Program-made: the position numbers and the translations under genes
Part shown: piece by piece, positions 24,889 to 35,704 of the stretch
Numbering within the stretch: position 1 is the stretch's first letter
Layout: the number at the start of each line of letters is the position of its first letter
Notes under the pieces: model-generated
Told to the model about the DNA's origin: nothing
Database searches by the model: none
What the model saw: only the letters and a program-made list of their open reading frames with translations
Assembly: GCF_036248255.1 (NCBI RefSeq)
Contig: NZ_CP109178.1
Location: 4,588,001-4,652,000 of the forward strand
Direction: 5' to 3'
Source of the DNA: Streptomyces sp. NBC_01717
GTDB lineage: Bacteria; Actinomycetota; Actinomycetes; Streptomycetales; Streptomycetaceae
DNA: 64,000 nucleotides

Positions 24889-25770
24889 ATGGACTACTGC
24901 TCCGCGTGCCGCCGAATTCTCAATGGGGCGCTCGTGTGTCCGGGGTGCGGCGCATACGCTCCCGACATAGCCCCGCCCGCCGATCGCTCCCACGGCACGG
25001 CCGCCTCCGCCGCAACGGCGAGTCAGGCATGGCGCGTGGAGGAATGGCCTGCTCCGGGGTCGTACACCGGCACTCATCACGCCGAGGCGGACCCGATCGG
25101 CAGCGGCGCGCCCGGAGGCGCGACGGCGGACGCGTCGGCCACCGGTGCGTCCAGCGGCCCCGAAGGCACTGCCTCCACCGGGCAGGGCCGGGCGGCTCGG
25201 CGTCGGCAGCTGGCGCGCTGGAAGAAGAACAAGCGTCGGGCCGTGGCCGCAACGGCCGTTGCCCTTGTCGGTGGCGGCCTGACCGTTGCCGCGCTACCGG
25301 CCACCAGGTCGTCCAACAGCCACACACACGCGGCCTCACCGCCGGAGCCGGTGACCGCGGCCACCCCCCGGACAGCGACCACCGACTCGGTATCGGAGCA
25401 ACCGGACACCCAGGTTCCGCAGCATCCCAGCCCCCACCGCCCGGCGACGACGAGCCGGCACCAGAGCGCCACCGTCGCCCTGCCGCACACCGCGACGCCG
25501 AGCCGACAGCCGAAGGCCGCCGCCACGGCCGCCTCTCCCGCGACCTCGAGCGCCACGCCGGACACCACACCCGAGTCGGCCGACGGGACGCACACGGGCA
25601 ACGCCGAGACCCCGGCCCAGGCTCAGGCCCCGGCCCCCGAGACGACTCCGCCCGCTTCCACCGACCACTCCGGCGCAGGCCCATCGGGTGTGCACCTGCT
25701 GCCGATCACGTCGGCGGGTGATCCGACATCTCCGACGCAGATCTGTCTGATCGCTGTGTGCATCGGCTGA
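24889..25770 (+). CDS. SCO2400-like zinc-ribbon, single-pass protein
   Basis: This 293-residue protein starts MDYCSACRRILNGALVCPGC, a four-cysteine zinc-ribbon that opens the Streptomyces SCO2400-type proteins. A basic patch (ARWKKNKRR) and one membrane helix (about residues 122-140, VAATAVALVGGGLTVAAL) follow. After it comes a long Pro/Thr/Ser/Ala-rich tail that is probably outside the cell, ending in ICLIAVCIG. The topology suggests a cytoplasmic zinc-ribbon tethered to a cell-wall-spanning stalk. The ATG at 24889 begins the conserved motif. Function is unknown. Confidence 0.75.
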   Translation: MDYCSACRRILNGALVCPGCGAYAPDIAPPADRSHGTAASAATASQAWRVEEWPAPGSYTGTHHAEADPIGSGAPGGATADASATGASSGPEGTASTGQGRAARRRQLARWKKNKRRAVAATAVALVGGGLTVAALPATRSSNSHTHAASPPEPVTAATPRTATTDSVSEQPDTQVPQHPSPHRPATTSRHQSATVALPHTATPSRQPKAAATAASPATSSATPDTTPESADGTHTGNAETPAQAQAPAPETTPPASTDHSGAGPSGVHLLPITSAGDPTSPTQICLIAVCIG

Positions 25771-26043
25771 CAGCTCCGTCGCCCTCGCACACAGACGTCC
25801 ACGTGCGCGGACGAAGAAGCGGTCCCTCCCCGTCCGCGCCCTGACGGACAGCGCCACCGTGACCCCAGGGATGCGTGCGGCAGAACGGCGGCGAGCCTGG
25901 CCGCTTCCTGCGCGCCCGCCGGGCTCGGGTGGCCCCCGAACAGGCCGGTCCCGCAGCAGGCCGCGGCCTGCGCCTCGCGCCCGGTCGTCGCACCGCAGGC
26001 TGCGGCTGATGATGGGAGTACGGCCGAGCACTCGGAGCTGATC

Positions 26044-27312
26044 ATGACGGGTTGGTTTGTCAGGGACTACTCCCAGGACGATCTCGAGGCGGTGATCCTC
26101 CTGGACACGGAGAGCGGCACGACCGGAGAGCCTCCCCTCTTCCAGCTCTCCGACACCGTGGCGGCCCTCCAAGCCCTTCATCCGGCCGTGGTGGCCATGG
26201 CGGACGATGTGATGATCGGGGCTGCGGTGAGCAGGGTGGAAGGCGACAGGGCGTGGATCCTGCGTATCTGCATGGCCCCGTCCTGGCGGCATCGAGGTCT
26301 GGGCAGTGCCCTGATCACCACCCTTGAGCACCGGCTCTTCGCCGGTGGCGTCCGGACGGTGCACGCGGTACTGCCCGAGGGCGAGACCGGTGCCGTCGCT
26401 CTGCACAACTGCGACTTCGGCACCCGCTCCGGCCTGGTGTTCTTCGAGAAGCGTGGGCCCGTGACCCCTCAGGCGATCAGCATGCTGGCCGCCCTCGGTG
26501 CGGAGCTGCCGCCCGGGGGGCTGTGGCAGAAGGTCGCGGGCATGGAACGGGAGAAACAGCTCATCGAGCGGCGTCTGGTCCTGCCGCTGGCCCATCCCGA
26601 ACTGGCCGCCCAGCACGGGGTGGAGCTGCCACGCGCGGTCATGCTGTTCGGTCCGCCCGGGACGGGCAAGAGCACTTTCGCGCACGCGATCGCCAGCCGC
26701 CTGGGATGGCCCTTCGTCGAACTGTTCCCCGCACGTCTCGCCGCCGAGTACGGGCTGGCGACCGGGCTGAACCGACGGTTCGACGAGATCGCCCAGCTCG
26801 ACCACGCGCTGGTCTTCATCGACGAGGTCGAGGAGATCGCCGCCGAACGCAGCGGTGCGGACGCGACCGCGGTCGGCATCGTCAACGAGCTGCTCAAGGC
26901 GATCGTCCGGTTCCGCAGCCAGGACGGCCGACTGCTCGTCTGCGCCACCAACAACGTGACCACGCTGGACCCGGCCTTCCTGCGGCACGGTCGCTTCGAC
27001 TACGTACTGCCCATCGGCCCTCCCGACCACACGGCCCGGGCCGCGCTGTGGGAGAGCTACCTGGCACGAGCGGGCGCGGAGGCCGACAACGCGGCACTCG
27101 CGTCCGCCAGTGAGGGATTCACGCCCGCCGACATCGCCCACGCCGCACGTACCGTCTCGCAGGCCCAGTTCGAGCGCACCATCGACACCGGAACCCGGGC
27201 CCGCCCCACCACGGACGACTACCTGGAGACGATCGGCGCGACCAAGCCCACGGTCAGCAGCACCATGGCCCAGGAGTTCTCCGACCAGAGCGACAGGTTC
27301 GCCCGCATCTAG
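26044..27312 (+). CDS. GNAT acetyltransferase-AAA ATPase fusion
   Basis: This 422-residue protein joins two enzymes. Residues 1-140 form a GNAT domain, with the acetyl-CoA loop RHRGLGSALI (82-91). Residues about 165-400 form a proteasome/FtsH-type AAA ATPase, with Walker A GPPGTGKST (203-211), Walker B LVFIDEVEE (255-263), sensor-1 CATNN and arginine-finger region HGRFDYVLP. AAA domains of this type remodel or unfold proteins. Fusion to an acetyltransferase suggests a substrate that is acetylated and remodelled together. It has no operon partner. A second ORF in the same stretch is a shadow. The combination is uncommon as far as I know, and its function is unknown. Confidence 0.85.
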   Translation: MTGWFVRDYSQDDLEAVILLDTESGTTGEPPLFQLSDTVAALQALHPAVVAMADDVMIGAAVSRVEGDRAWILRICMAPSWRHRGLGSALITTLEHRLFAGGVRTVHAVLPEGETGAVALHNCDFGTRSGLVFFEKRGPVTPQAISMLAALGAELPPGGLWQKVAGMEREKQLIERRLVLPLAHPELAAQHGVELPRAVMLFGPPGTGKSTFAHAIASRLGWPFVELFPARLAAEYGLATGLNRRFDEIAQLDHALVFIDEVEEIAAERSGADATAVGIVNELLKAIVRFRSQDGRLLVCATNNVTTLDPAFLRHGRFDYVLPIGPPDHTARAALWESYLARAGAEADNAALASASEGFTPADIAHAARTVSQAQFERTIDTGTRARPTTDDYLETIGATKPTVSSTMAQEFSDQSDRFARI

Positions 27313-27397
27313 GGCCTCTCGTTTGGATCATGCTGGGCCACGGTGCTGCGGCGGTTGTCGCAGCACCCCGCCCCACCGCGGCCGCGGTGAGAACTCG

Positions 27398-27451
27398 GTC
27401 ACCTCCGCGCAATGAAATGTGCCGGAAACGCACGGGTGTTCGTTACGAAAC
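27398..27451 (+). promoter_or_regulatory. Candidate GlnR-type boxes upstream of amt
   Basis: GTCAC-N6-GCAAT (27398-27413) and a close GTTACGAAAC (27442-27451) resemble the half-sites GTnAC and GAAAC of the Streptomyces nitrogen regulator GlnR, although the spacing is not canonical throughout. Ammonium-transporter operons are classical GlnR targets, so the site is plausible but unproven. Confidence 0.35.
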
Positions 27452-27511
27452 GCAACCCGGCCACCCTCTCTGTCGCCGGACCCCCACGCCGCCCCGAGGA
27501 GGGACTCCCTC

Positions 27512-29169
<1,658 letters not shown>

Positions 29170-29226
29170 CCGGACAGGTACTGACCTGCGGCGTCGAGGA
29201 TCAAGAGCGCCCGCTTCCGCCGGCCG

Positions 29227-29967
29227 CTACTCGCCGATACGTACCACCGCCAGCGTGATGTTGTCGGGGCCGCCCGCCTCGATGGCGGCCTTCCACAGCT
29301 CGAAAGCGGCCCTGCCGTCGTTGTGCACCCGCAGCAGGCTGTCGAGTTCGTCCTCCATCACCGGGTCGGTCAGCCCGTCGGTGCAGACCAGGTAACGATC
29401 GCCTGCGGACAGTGGCAACGTCGTCACGTGGGGCGTGACGGCGCTGAACCGGGAGGCACCACCGAGCGACTGCGTGATGAGCGACGTGGTGCGCCGGCCG
29501 GGCGCCAACGGCGGACTGTCGTCGACGCTCACCCGGCGAAGCCCGTCCTGAGTCGCGTCGAGCACCCTGCTGTCGCCGACGTTGAAGGCGAGCAACGACT
29601 CCGCCAGCACGACGGCACCCGCGACCGTGGTACCCATGGCGGCCAGCTCCGGATGGCCGACGGCGGCTGCGTACACCGCATGATTGCAGGCCTTCAGAGC
29701 GTCACGGACGGCCTCCTCGCTGTCCAGCGAAGGGCCGATCGCGGCGAGTTGGCGGACGACCAGCGCACTGGCCACCTCGCCGGCCGGCTGCCCGCCGATA
29801 CCGTCGGCGACCGCGACGACGAGCGGTGCGCCGAGAGGGAACAGCAGTGTCTGCGGGTTCTCGGTCACGGTGCCGCACAGCGTCCACGGCCCGACAACGA
29901 GGCTGTCCTCATTGTGATCGCGGATCAGCCCGGTGTGGCTCAATGCAGTGACAGCTACGTACGGCAT
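29227..29967 (-). CDS. PP2C-family serine/threonine phosphatase
   Basis: This 246-residue cytoplasmic PP2C has the metal and catalytic motifs in order: RDHNEDS, VADGIGGQPAGEVAS, MGTTVAGAV, FNVGDSRV, CTDGLTD and GGPDNITLAVV. It removes phosphate from Ser/Thr kinase substrates of the PknB type. The frame extends to 30087, but conservation starts at MPYVAVTALSHTGLIRDHNED, so ATG 29967 is chosen; its ribosome site is weak. It has no kinase neighbour, so the target is unknown. It converges with glnK. Confidence 0.9.
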   Translation of the reverse strand: MPYVAVTALSHTGLIRDHNEDSLVVGPWTLCGTVTENPQTLLFPLGAPLVVAVADGIGGQPAGEVASALVVRQLAAIGPSLDSEEAVRDALKACNHAVYAAAVGHPELAAMGTTVAGAVVLAESLLAFNVGDSRVLDATQDGLRRVSVDDSPPLAPGRRTTSLITQSLGGASRFSAVTPHVTTLPLSAGDRYLVCTDGLTDPVMEDELDSLLRVHNDGRAAFELWKAAIEAGGPDNITLAVVRIGE

Positions 29968-30158
29968 CAGAGGGTCCCGCTCTCCGTGACGGCAGGCGCG
30001 TCCCGCACCTCCATTGTGGCGCTGCGAGCCGACGGATGCCCTCGTCGCTGCCCGGTTCTCGTCGGCCGCCGGTGGACAGGGCTGCACCTGGGTCTCCCGC
30101 CGGGTGAGGCGTTACCGCCGGCGTTACGGCCTTCGGCCCCACGGGCAGGCATCGGACC

Positions 30159-30944
30159 ATGCCCATGCTCGTCGGAACGTCAGGGTGGCAGTACAAGGAC
30201 TGGCGCGGCGTGCTCTATCCACCCGGGCAACCACAGCGGCTGTGGCTGGAGGAGTACGCCCGGCAATTCGGCACGGTGGAGAACAACAACGCCTTCTACC
30301 GGCTTCCCACCGCGGAGATCTTCGCCTCCTGGCGGGAGCGGACCCCGGAGGGGTTCGTCATGGCGGTCAAGGCCAGCCGCTACCTGACCCACCTGAAGCG
30401 GCTGCGCGACCCCGAGGAGCCGGTGCATCGGCTGATGGATCACGCCCAGGGTCTCGGCGACCGCCTGGGACCCGTGCTGCTGCAACTTCCGTCGCACTTC
30501 CGGGAGGACATCGAGGCTCTGGACGCCTGCCTGGCCTGCTTTCCCGACACGGTTCGGGTGGCCGTCGAACTCCGGCACACCTCGTGGTGGGAGGCGGAGC
30601 GAAAGCTCCGGACAGTGCTGGAACGGCATGGCAGCGCACTGTGCTGGGCCGATCGGGGGTCCCACCCGGTGACGCCGCTGTGGCGTACGGCGTCGTGGGG
30701 CTACGTACGGTTTCACGGCGGCATCGCAGAGCCGCCGCCGCGCTACGGCCGCCAGGCGTTGAAGTCGTGGGCCCGTCGCATCGTCGACGCCTGGCCCGAC
30801 AAGAACGATGTGTATGTGTACTTCAACAACGACCTGGGCGGCGTGGCCGTCGTGGACGCCGCGAAGTTCGCACGGGCAGCGGCCGCGTTGGGCCGGACGG
30901 TGAGCCGTACGCCTCCGCCCCCGCCGGCACGGTCCACGTCCTGA
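30159..30944 (+). CDS. DUF72 (YecE-like) protein
   Basis: This 261-residue TIM-barrel-like protein of the DUF72 family has the family landmarks MLVGTSGWQYKDWRGVLYP near the start, VENNNAFYRLP, VMAVKASRYLTHLKRL, VELRHTSWW, and YVYFNNDLGG near the end. The N-terminal residues form a conserved pocket, but no reaction has been established to my knowledge. Either ATG 30159 or the ATG two codons later could be the start. It diverges from the PP2C gene across about 190 bases. Confidence 0.9.
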   Translation: MPMLVGTSGWQYKDWRGVLYPPGQPQRLWLEEYARQFGTVENNNAFYRLPTAEIFASWRERTPEGFVMAVKASRYLTHLKRLRDPEEPVHRLMDHAQGLGDRLGPVLLQLPSHFREDIEALDACLACFPDTVRVAVELRHTSWWEAERKLRTVLERHGSALCWADRGSHPVTPLWRTASWGYVRFHGGIAEPPPRYGRQALKSWARRIVDAWPDKNDVYVYFNNDLGGVAVVDAAKFARAAAALGRTVSRTPPPPPARSTS

Positions 30945-31412
30945 GGGAAGCGGAGGACCGGAAGCAGCGCCTGTCCCACCGGCGGCACGACGAGGCCGGT
31001 GCACCCGTCGTTCCGTGACATCAGCCACACAGACTTTTGGCACTCAGGTCGTCGAATAGTAGATCGAGGCTCGACGGCATAGTGCGTTTTATCCGTCTTG
31101 ATGCATAAATACTCCGCGCGAGATCGAGTGGTATTCGACCTGCTCGACACTTTCGCCCGTTCGTGCGGCGAACAACGGCTTCTGACGGACCAACGGGCTT
31201 CTTCGCCACCCCGGGAGCCGGACCAGCACGCCTGCGCGCCCGTTTCAAGAGCCGTCCACGGCTACGGGCCGAGGTAGTACTGCGGCCTGTTGCCGCACCC
31301 CGACACCAGTTCCAAGAATGTCGGCCGCAAGGCGTCTCCACGGCCCTGGTGCAGGAACCGGGCAGAGCCGGACCCCCTGGGGGCGCTCCGCGATCACCGA
31401 GCGAGGTCACGC
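30945..31412. other. Gap with an AT-richer segment
   Basis: No gene is supported. The segment 31020-31130 is notably less GC-rich than its surroundings and may hold promoter sequence for the CAP-domain gene. I looked for a c-di-AMP (ydaO-type) riboswitch, common ahead of Streptomyces cell-wall genes, and did not see its core motifs. Confidence 0.4.
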
Positions 31413-32075
31413 ATGAGGAAGCACCGCAGGAAGTCGTACTACCGGCCGATAGCCATCGCTGTCATCGCCGTGGGAGCCGTGGGTGTGCCGTCCGCCGCCA
31501 TGGCCTGCCTGGGTACTCAGGGTGATGCGGGCGGTCGCCCCTCCGGCCACTGGGAGAACGTGAGCTCCCACCAGCGGTGGACGGGCTCGTCCTGGGGTCA
31601 TGCGCCGACTGCGGGAGCGTCGAAGAGCCCCACTGCGACTCCCGGCGCACCGCAGACCACCGCGCCTCCCGCCGCACCTGCTACGACCGCACCGGCATCC
31701 GGGGACACGGCCCGCGTGCTGACGCTCGTCAACAACGAGCGCAGCAAGGCCGGATGCTCCCCGCTGACCACCAACGCGAAGCTGACCAAGGCCGCTCAGG
31801 ACCACAGCAAGGACATGGCATCCCACCGGAACATGTCCCACACGGGCTCCGACGGTTCGTCGCCCGGCGACCGGATCACGCGTGCCGGTTACAGCTGGAG
31901 CTCCTACGGCGAGAACGTCGCCTACGGCTACTCCACGCCCGAGAAGGTCATGGCGGCCTGGATGTCCAGCCCGGGCCACAAGCGCAACATCCTCGACTGC
32001 TCGTTCAAGGAGATCGGCATCGGCCTCGCGCAGCCCAACAGCTACTGGACCCAGGACTTCGGCACGGCCCGATAG
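31413..32075 (+). CDS. Secreted CAP-domain (SCP-like) protein
   Basis: This 220-residue exported protein has an N-terminal signal peptide (about residues 1-32: basic MRKHRRKSYYR, hydrophobic core, cleavage near AMA-C). A Pro/Thr linker follows (60-95), then a CAP domain (about 100-220) with VNNERSKAGCSPL, the His-containing HSKDMASHRNMSHTGSDG and SYGENVAYGY, then MSSPGHKRNILD. Two cysteines (C116 and C194 region) may form a disulfide. Bacterial CAP proteins act outside the cell, often with wall or host polymers. The ATG at 31413 sits after GAGG. A very stable hairpin follows. Confidence 0.9.
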   Translation: MRKHRRKSYYRPIAIAVIAVGAVGVPSAAMACLGTQGDAGGRPSGHWENVSSHQRWTGSSWGHAPTAGASKSPTATPGAPQTTAPPAAPATTAPASGDTARVLTLVNNERSKAGCSPLTTNAKLTKAAQDHSKDMASHRNMSHTGSDGSSPGDRITRAGYSWSSYGENVAYGYSTPEKVMAAWMSSPGHKRNILDCSFKEIGIGLAQPNSYWTQDFGTAR

Positions 32076-32112
32076 GGACACTGCGGGGACGGTGCGCATC
32101 CTCCCTCGGGTG

Positions 32113-32144
32113 AAGGCCCCGACCGGTTCGCCGGTCGGGGCCTT
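32113..32144 (+). terminator. Terminator after the CAP-domain gene
   Basis: A perfect 14-bp stem (32113-32126 with 32131-32144) is capped by a stable TTCG tetraloop, 38 bases after the stop codon. No U-tract follows. Confidence 0.85.
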
Positions 32145-32238
32145 CGCCGTCGGTGCGGTTCCATGCGCATGGGCGACCGCCGGCGCGAGTCATGGCGCAG
32201 ACCGGACGGGCCCCGGCATCAGGGTTCCCCGGGCGGCG

Positions 32239-33852
32239 TCAGGAGGCGCCGCTCGGGCCCTCCTGGAGATACGCGGCGATGTCGGCCATGTCGTTCCCGA
32301 TCGCCAGCACGCCCTTGATGTCGGGCGCCGACGCACCGTTCACCCCGGCGAAGAACACGTCGTAATGTCCCTTGCCGGTCTCCAGATACCCGGCGATGGT
32401 CTCCGCGCCCACGCCCAGCCGGTCGTTGACGAGGTCGCCACCCGCGACGGTGCCCGTCTTGGCCGAGACCAGGCCGCGGGCGGGGCAGCTCCGGCAGGAG
32501 AACGCGAGTGACCCGTCGACGCCCAGCGTGGGCAGCGCCTCCCGGAAGCGGGTCGCGTCGGAGGTGCCCTGCCAGTACGTGAGGATCTGGGCGACGGCGC
32601 GGGGCGTGGTGCGGTCGCTCGGGTCGCCGCCGCGGCCGTCGGAGAGCTGAACCGTCTTACGGTCCACCTTGGCGACGTCCAGGAACTTCGCGAACACGGG
32701 GAAGCCGTCGGCGCACCGGGAACTGCCCGTGCTGACAGCCATGAGGCAGATCCCGAGATTCGCCCCGAGGTTGTGGCTCACCTTGAGGATGAGCCGGGCG
32801 TATTCGTCGTAGGACGGAGAAGTGAACCGGGCCACCTCCGGCGCGCCCCCGTACGACCGGGGCAGCCGGCCGGCCGGGTTGGGCCCCACGGGTTTGGCGG
32901 TGACCTCGACCCCGGCCCGCTTCAGTGCCTCGATCAGGGCAGTACGGCCGAAGGTGTTCGGATCACGGATGTCCGACACCCGCAGGACCGGGTCGGAATC
33001 GGCGGCGATGGTGCCGGAGAGCTTGATGCGGGTGCCGTCGGCGGAGGGTTTGACCGTGATGTCGGTGGGCTTGCCGGCCTCGACGGTACGGACGGTGGAC
33101 GACACGGCGTACGGCGCCACCCGCGGACGCCAGTCGAGCCGGGCCGGCGCGCCCGGACCGTCGCCGGCGGTGGTGAGCAGATCGATCACGTTGTCATTGA
33201 TGATCAGCGGCGTCGGGGTCGGATCGAGCTCCGGGTCGGAACGGAACAGCCGCGCGTCCACGATCACGTCGCCGACCACCTTGGTGATACCCGAGTCGCG
33301 CACCTGCTGGGCCAATCGGTCGATGCCGGCCAGCGGGTCCTGCGGGGTGAGGGTCGCTCCGGGAACGTCGTCGGCGTAGGTGTGGTCGATGGCGGTGAAG
33401 GCGACGGTGCCGTCCGCACGCGTACGGCCACCGAGGGTCAGATCGCCCTGGGCGACGAGGGCCAGGTCCCCGGTGAGGGTCGCGCCCTGGCGCTTTCCGA
33501 CGGCGTGCACCGGTGTGACGAAGCGGTGATCGCTGCCGAGGGTGTGCCAGGTGCCGCTGACGCTGAACAGTTTGGCCACCGACCCGGGGATGAAGAACTG
33601 GTCGGCGGAGCGCGTCTGCACGATCTCGCCGGTCGCCGGGTTCTGCTGGAACATCCCCCACTGGGCATGCGGGTAGTAGGGCTTGTGCATGATCGACGCG
33701 ATGCGCGGGTCGAGGCCGGCCAGCTCCTTCGACGGCGTCACCCAGGCAAGGCCGAACGCGGCCACACTGCCGGCGAGCAGGAGGCCGAGGACGGTGAGGA
33801 CACGCTGACTGTTCCGGCTGCTGCTCCGGCCTGGCGTGATGGCTGATGACAT
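32239..33852 (-). CDS. dacB: D-alanyl-D-alanine carboxypeptidase (PBP4, peptidase S13)
   Basis: This 537-residue exported enzyme trims or cleaves cell-wall peptides. A signal anchor (about residues 19-37) precedes the S13 catalytic domain. The serine motif is SVAK (S91, K94), the second SHN in KVSHNLGAN, and the third KTG in SAKTGTVAGG. A long insertion between motifs 1 and 2 (about 130-370) is typical of class C PBPs. ATG 33852 is chosen over GTG 33888 because GGAG lies six bases upstream. Gene order gives no partner. The four-cysteine segment CRSCPARG near the KTG box is unusual. Confidence 0.92.
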   Translation of the reverse strand: MSSAITPGRSSSRNSQRVLTVLGLLLAGSVAAFGLAWVTPSKELAGLDPRIASIMHKPYYPHAQWGMFQQNPATGEIVQTRSADQFFIPGSVAKLFSVSGTWHTLGSDHRFVTPVHAVGKRQGATLTGDLALVAQGDLTLGGRTRADGTVAFTAIDHTYADDVPGATLTPQDPLAGIDRLAQQVRDSGITKVVGDVIVDARLFRSDPELDPTPTPLIINDNVIDLLTTAGDGPGAPARLDWRPRVAPYAVSSTVRTVEAGKPTDITVKPSADGTRIKLSGTIAADSDPVLRVSDIRDPNTFGRTALIEALKRAGVEVTAKPVGPNPAGRLPRSYGGAPEVARFTSPSYDEYARLILKVSHNLGANLGICLMAVSTGSSRCADGFPVFAKFLDVAKVDRKTVQLSDGRGGDPSDRTTPRAVAQILTYWQGTSDATRFREALPTLGVDGSLAFSCRSCPARGLVSAKTGTVAGGDLVNDRLGVGAETIAGYLETGKGHYDVFFAGVNGASAPDIKGVLAIGNDMADIAAYLQEGPSGAS

Positions 33853-34049
33853 GCGGACTCCACGTGGTGTGTGGTTCGCGGTGCTCACAGGGACCGAAAA
33901 GGGTGCTTCGAGGCTATGGGCCGTGAGGGGTGGAACGATTCGGCGCGGCGAGCGGGTCCCCCGGACGGTCGCGGGACGGGGCGGCCGGATGCGCCCGTAT
34001 GGTCGCGAGGGGGTATCGGCTCACCCCTCCGGCGCCGCCCGCAGGCAGC

Positions 34050-34850
34050 TCACTGCCCCAGCAGCGCGGGCAGGTCCGCGAAGGAGTCCAGGACGTGATC
34101 CGGGGTGCCGGTGGCGGACCTGTGTGTCTCGGGCAGGTATTTGCCGGTCCTGACCAGTACGCCGGTGATACCGAAGCGCTGCGCCGCCAGTACGTCGGTC
34201 TCGATGTCGTCGCCCACCATCAGCGTCTCGGACGCGACGACGCCGAGGTGGGCCAGCGCGGTGGCGTAGAACGCCTCGGCGGGCTTGCCGGTGACTTCCG
34301 CCTCGACCCGGGCGGCCCGTTCCAGCCCCGGGAGGAAGGCCCCGGTGTCGAGGTCGAACCCTTCCGACGTGCGCCAGTAGAGGTTCCGGTGCATCGCGAT
34401 CAGCCTGGCGCCGCGCTGGAGGTGGCGGAAGGCAGCATTGAGGGCCGCGTAGCTGAACGCGTCGCCCGCGCCTCCCACGACGACCACGTCCACGTCCCCC
34501 GGGGCACCCTCCGCCACGTCGACGAGTGTCACGCCCGCCAGGTCTTCGCGGACGTCGCCGCTGTTGAGCAGCGCGCACCGGGCGCCGGGGTGGTGCTCGC
34601 GCAGATACGCGGCAGTGACCGACGGTGCGGTGAGGATGTCGTCCTCACCGATGGGGAAGCCCGCCCCGGCCAGTTTCGCGGCGATGCGGGCGCGGGTGCG
34701 GGACGTGGTGTTGGTGACCAGGGCGAGCGGGAGTCCGGCGGCACGCAGCCGCTCCATGGCCGCCACAGCGCCGGGCAACGGCTGCCAGTCCACGGTGAGC
34801 ACGCCGTCGATGTCGATCAGGGCCGCTCCGGACACTCCGTTTCGTTCCAT
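34050..34850 (-). CDS. HAD-IIA family sugar-phosphate-type hydrolase
   Basis: This HAD hydrolase of the NagD/HAD-IIA group has motif 1 LIDIDGVLTVDW (nucleophile and acid Asp), motif 2 VTNTTSRTRA, a C2-type cap in the middle, a Lys in VTGKPAEAF and motif 4 MVGDDIETDV. Such enzymes dephosphorylate small phosphorylated metabolites. The start is uncertain. ATG 34850 gives 266 residues, the usual family length. A GTG at 34922 has GGGAG only three bases ahead and would add 24 basic residues. It diverges from the phosphoribosyltransferase gene. Confidence 0.85.
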   Translation of the reverse strand: MERNGVSGAALIDIDGVLTVDWQPLPGAVAAMERLRAAGLPLALVTNTTSRTRARIAAKLAGAGFPIGEDDILTAPSVTAAYLREHHPGARCALLNSGDVREDLAGVTLVDVAEGAPGDVDVVVVGGAGDAFSYAALNAAFRHLQRGARLIAMHRNLYWRTSEGFDLDTGAFLPGLERAARVEAEVTGKPAEAFYATALAHLGVVASETLMVGDDIETDVLAAQRFGITGVLVRTGKYLPETHRSATGTPDHVLDSFADLPALLGQ

Positions 34851-34951
34851 ACCGTCGAATGTCGCCGACTTGCGGGACCGCCGCACATGGGGTTGCTTCG
34901 AAGTAGGCACGTACGTGGTCACTGTCTCCCCTGGGTCGGGGGTGAGCCACT

Positions 34952-35578
34952 GTGTTGTTCACCGATCGCGCGGATGCGGGGCAGCGCCTCGCCGAAGCGC
35001 TCAGGCATCTGGCGGGGGAGAAACCCGTGGTGCTGGGTCTGCCGCGCGGCGGGGTTCCCGTGGCCGCGGCGGTCGCCACGGCGCTCGACGCCCCGCTCGA
35101 CGTGATCGTGGTCCGCAAGCTCGGTGTCCCGTACCACCGTGAGCTGGCCTTCGGTGCCATCGGGGAGGGCGGTGTGCGGGTGATCAACGACGACGTCGTC
35201 CGCCGCGGAGGACTGAGTCCCACGGACATCGCCACCGTCGAGCGCGCCGAGCAGGCGGCGCTCGTACGGCAGGCCGAACAGTTCCGTGACGACCGGCCCC
35301 GGCTGGCGCTCGACGGCCGTACCGCGATCGTGATCGACGACGGGGTCGCGACCGGTGCCACGGCCTCGGCGGCCTGCCAGGTCGTACGGGCACAGGGCGC
35401 GGCCCGCGTGGTACTGGCCGTCCCGGTGGCTCCCGCGGACACGGTGGCCTGGCTGCGTACGCAGGTGGACGAGGTCGTCTGCCTCTCCACTCCGGTTCTG
35501 TTCTCGGCCGTCGGCGAGTGGTACCGGGACTTCTCCCAGACCTCCGACGAGGAAGTCATCTCCCTGTTGAAGGCGTAG
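34952..35578 (+). CDS. Type I phosphoribosyltransferase
   Basis: This 208-residue protein has the PRTase fold and the PRPP-binding signature AIVIDDGVATGATASAA (about residues 130-146), with VLGLPRGGVPVAAAVA and VVRKLGVPYHRELAFGAI earlier. It is of the stand-alone type often annotated only as a phosphoribosyltransferase. It could salvage a base, but the substrate cannot be told from sequence. The GTG at 34952 lacks a clear ribosome site. It diverges from the HAD gene, and the short spacing means the promoters overlap. Confidence 0.88.
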   Translation: MLFTDRADAGQRLAEALRHLAGEKPVVLGLPRGGVPVAAAVATALDAPLDVIVVRKLGVPYHRELAFGAIGEGGVRVINDDVVRRGGLSPTDIATVERAEQAALVRQAEQFRDDRPRLALDGRTAIVIDDGVATGATASAACQVVRAQGAARVVLAVPVAPADTVAWLRTQVDEVVCLSTPVLFSAVGEWYRDFSQTSDEEVISLLKA

Positions 35579-35704
35579 CGCCACGCTGATCCATGCGGGG
35601 CCGGGTGGAGCCGCCCGGACCCGCTGCACCGGTTCACGCGTGCCGCCGTACAGACCCGTATACAGTGCGAAAAACATGCAACTTCAAGTACATGGGGGGC
35701 CGAC

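Noticed and set aside
25336-27141. A 601-residue minus-strand ORF
   Set aside because: It is antisense to the zinc-ribbon and GNAT-AAA genes and contains no recognisable domain.
31020-31412. Possible c-di-AMP (ydaO-type) riboswitch before the secreted CAP protein
   Set aside because: The conserved GGGGGACC-type and GGGTGAA-type cores were not found.
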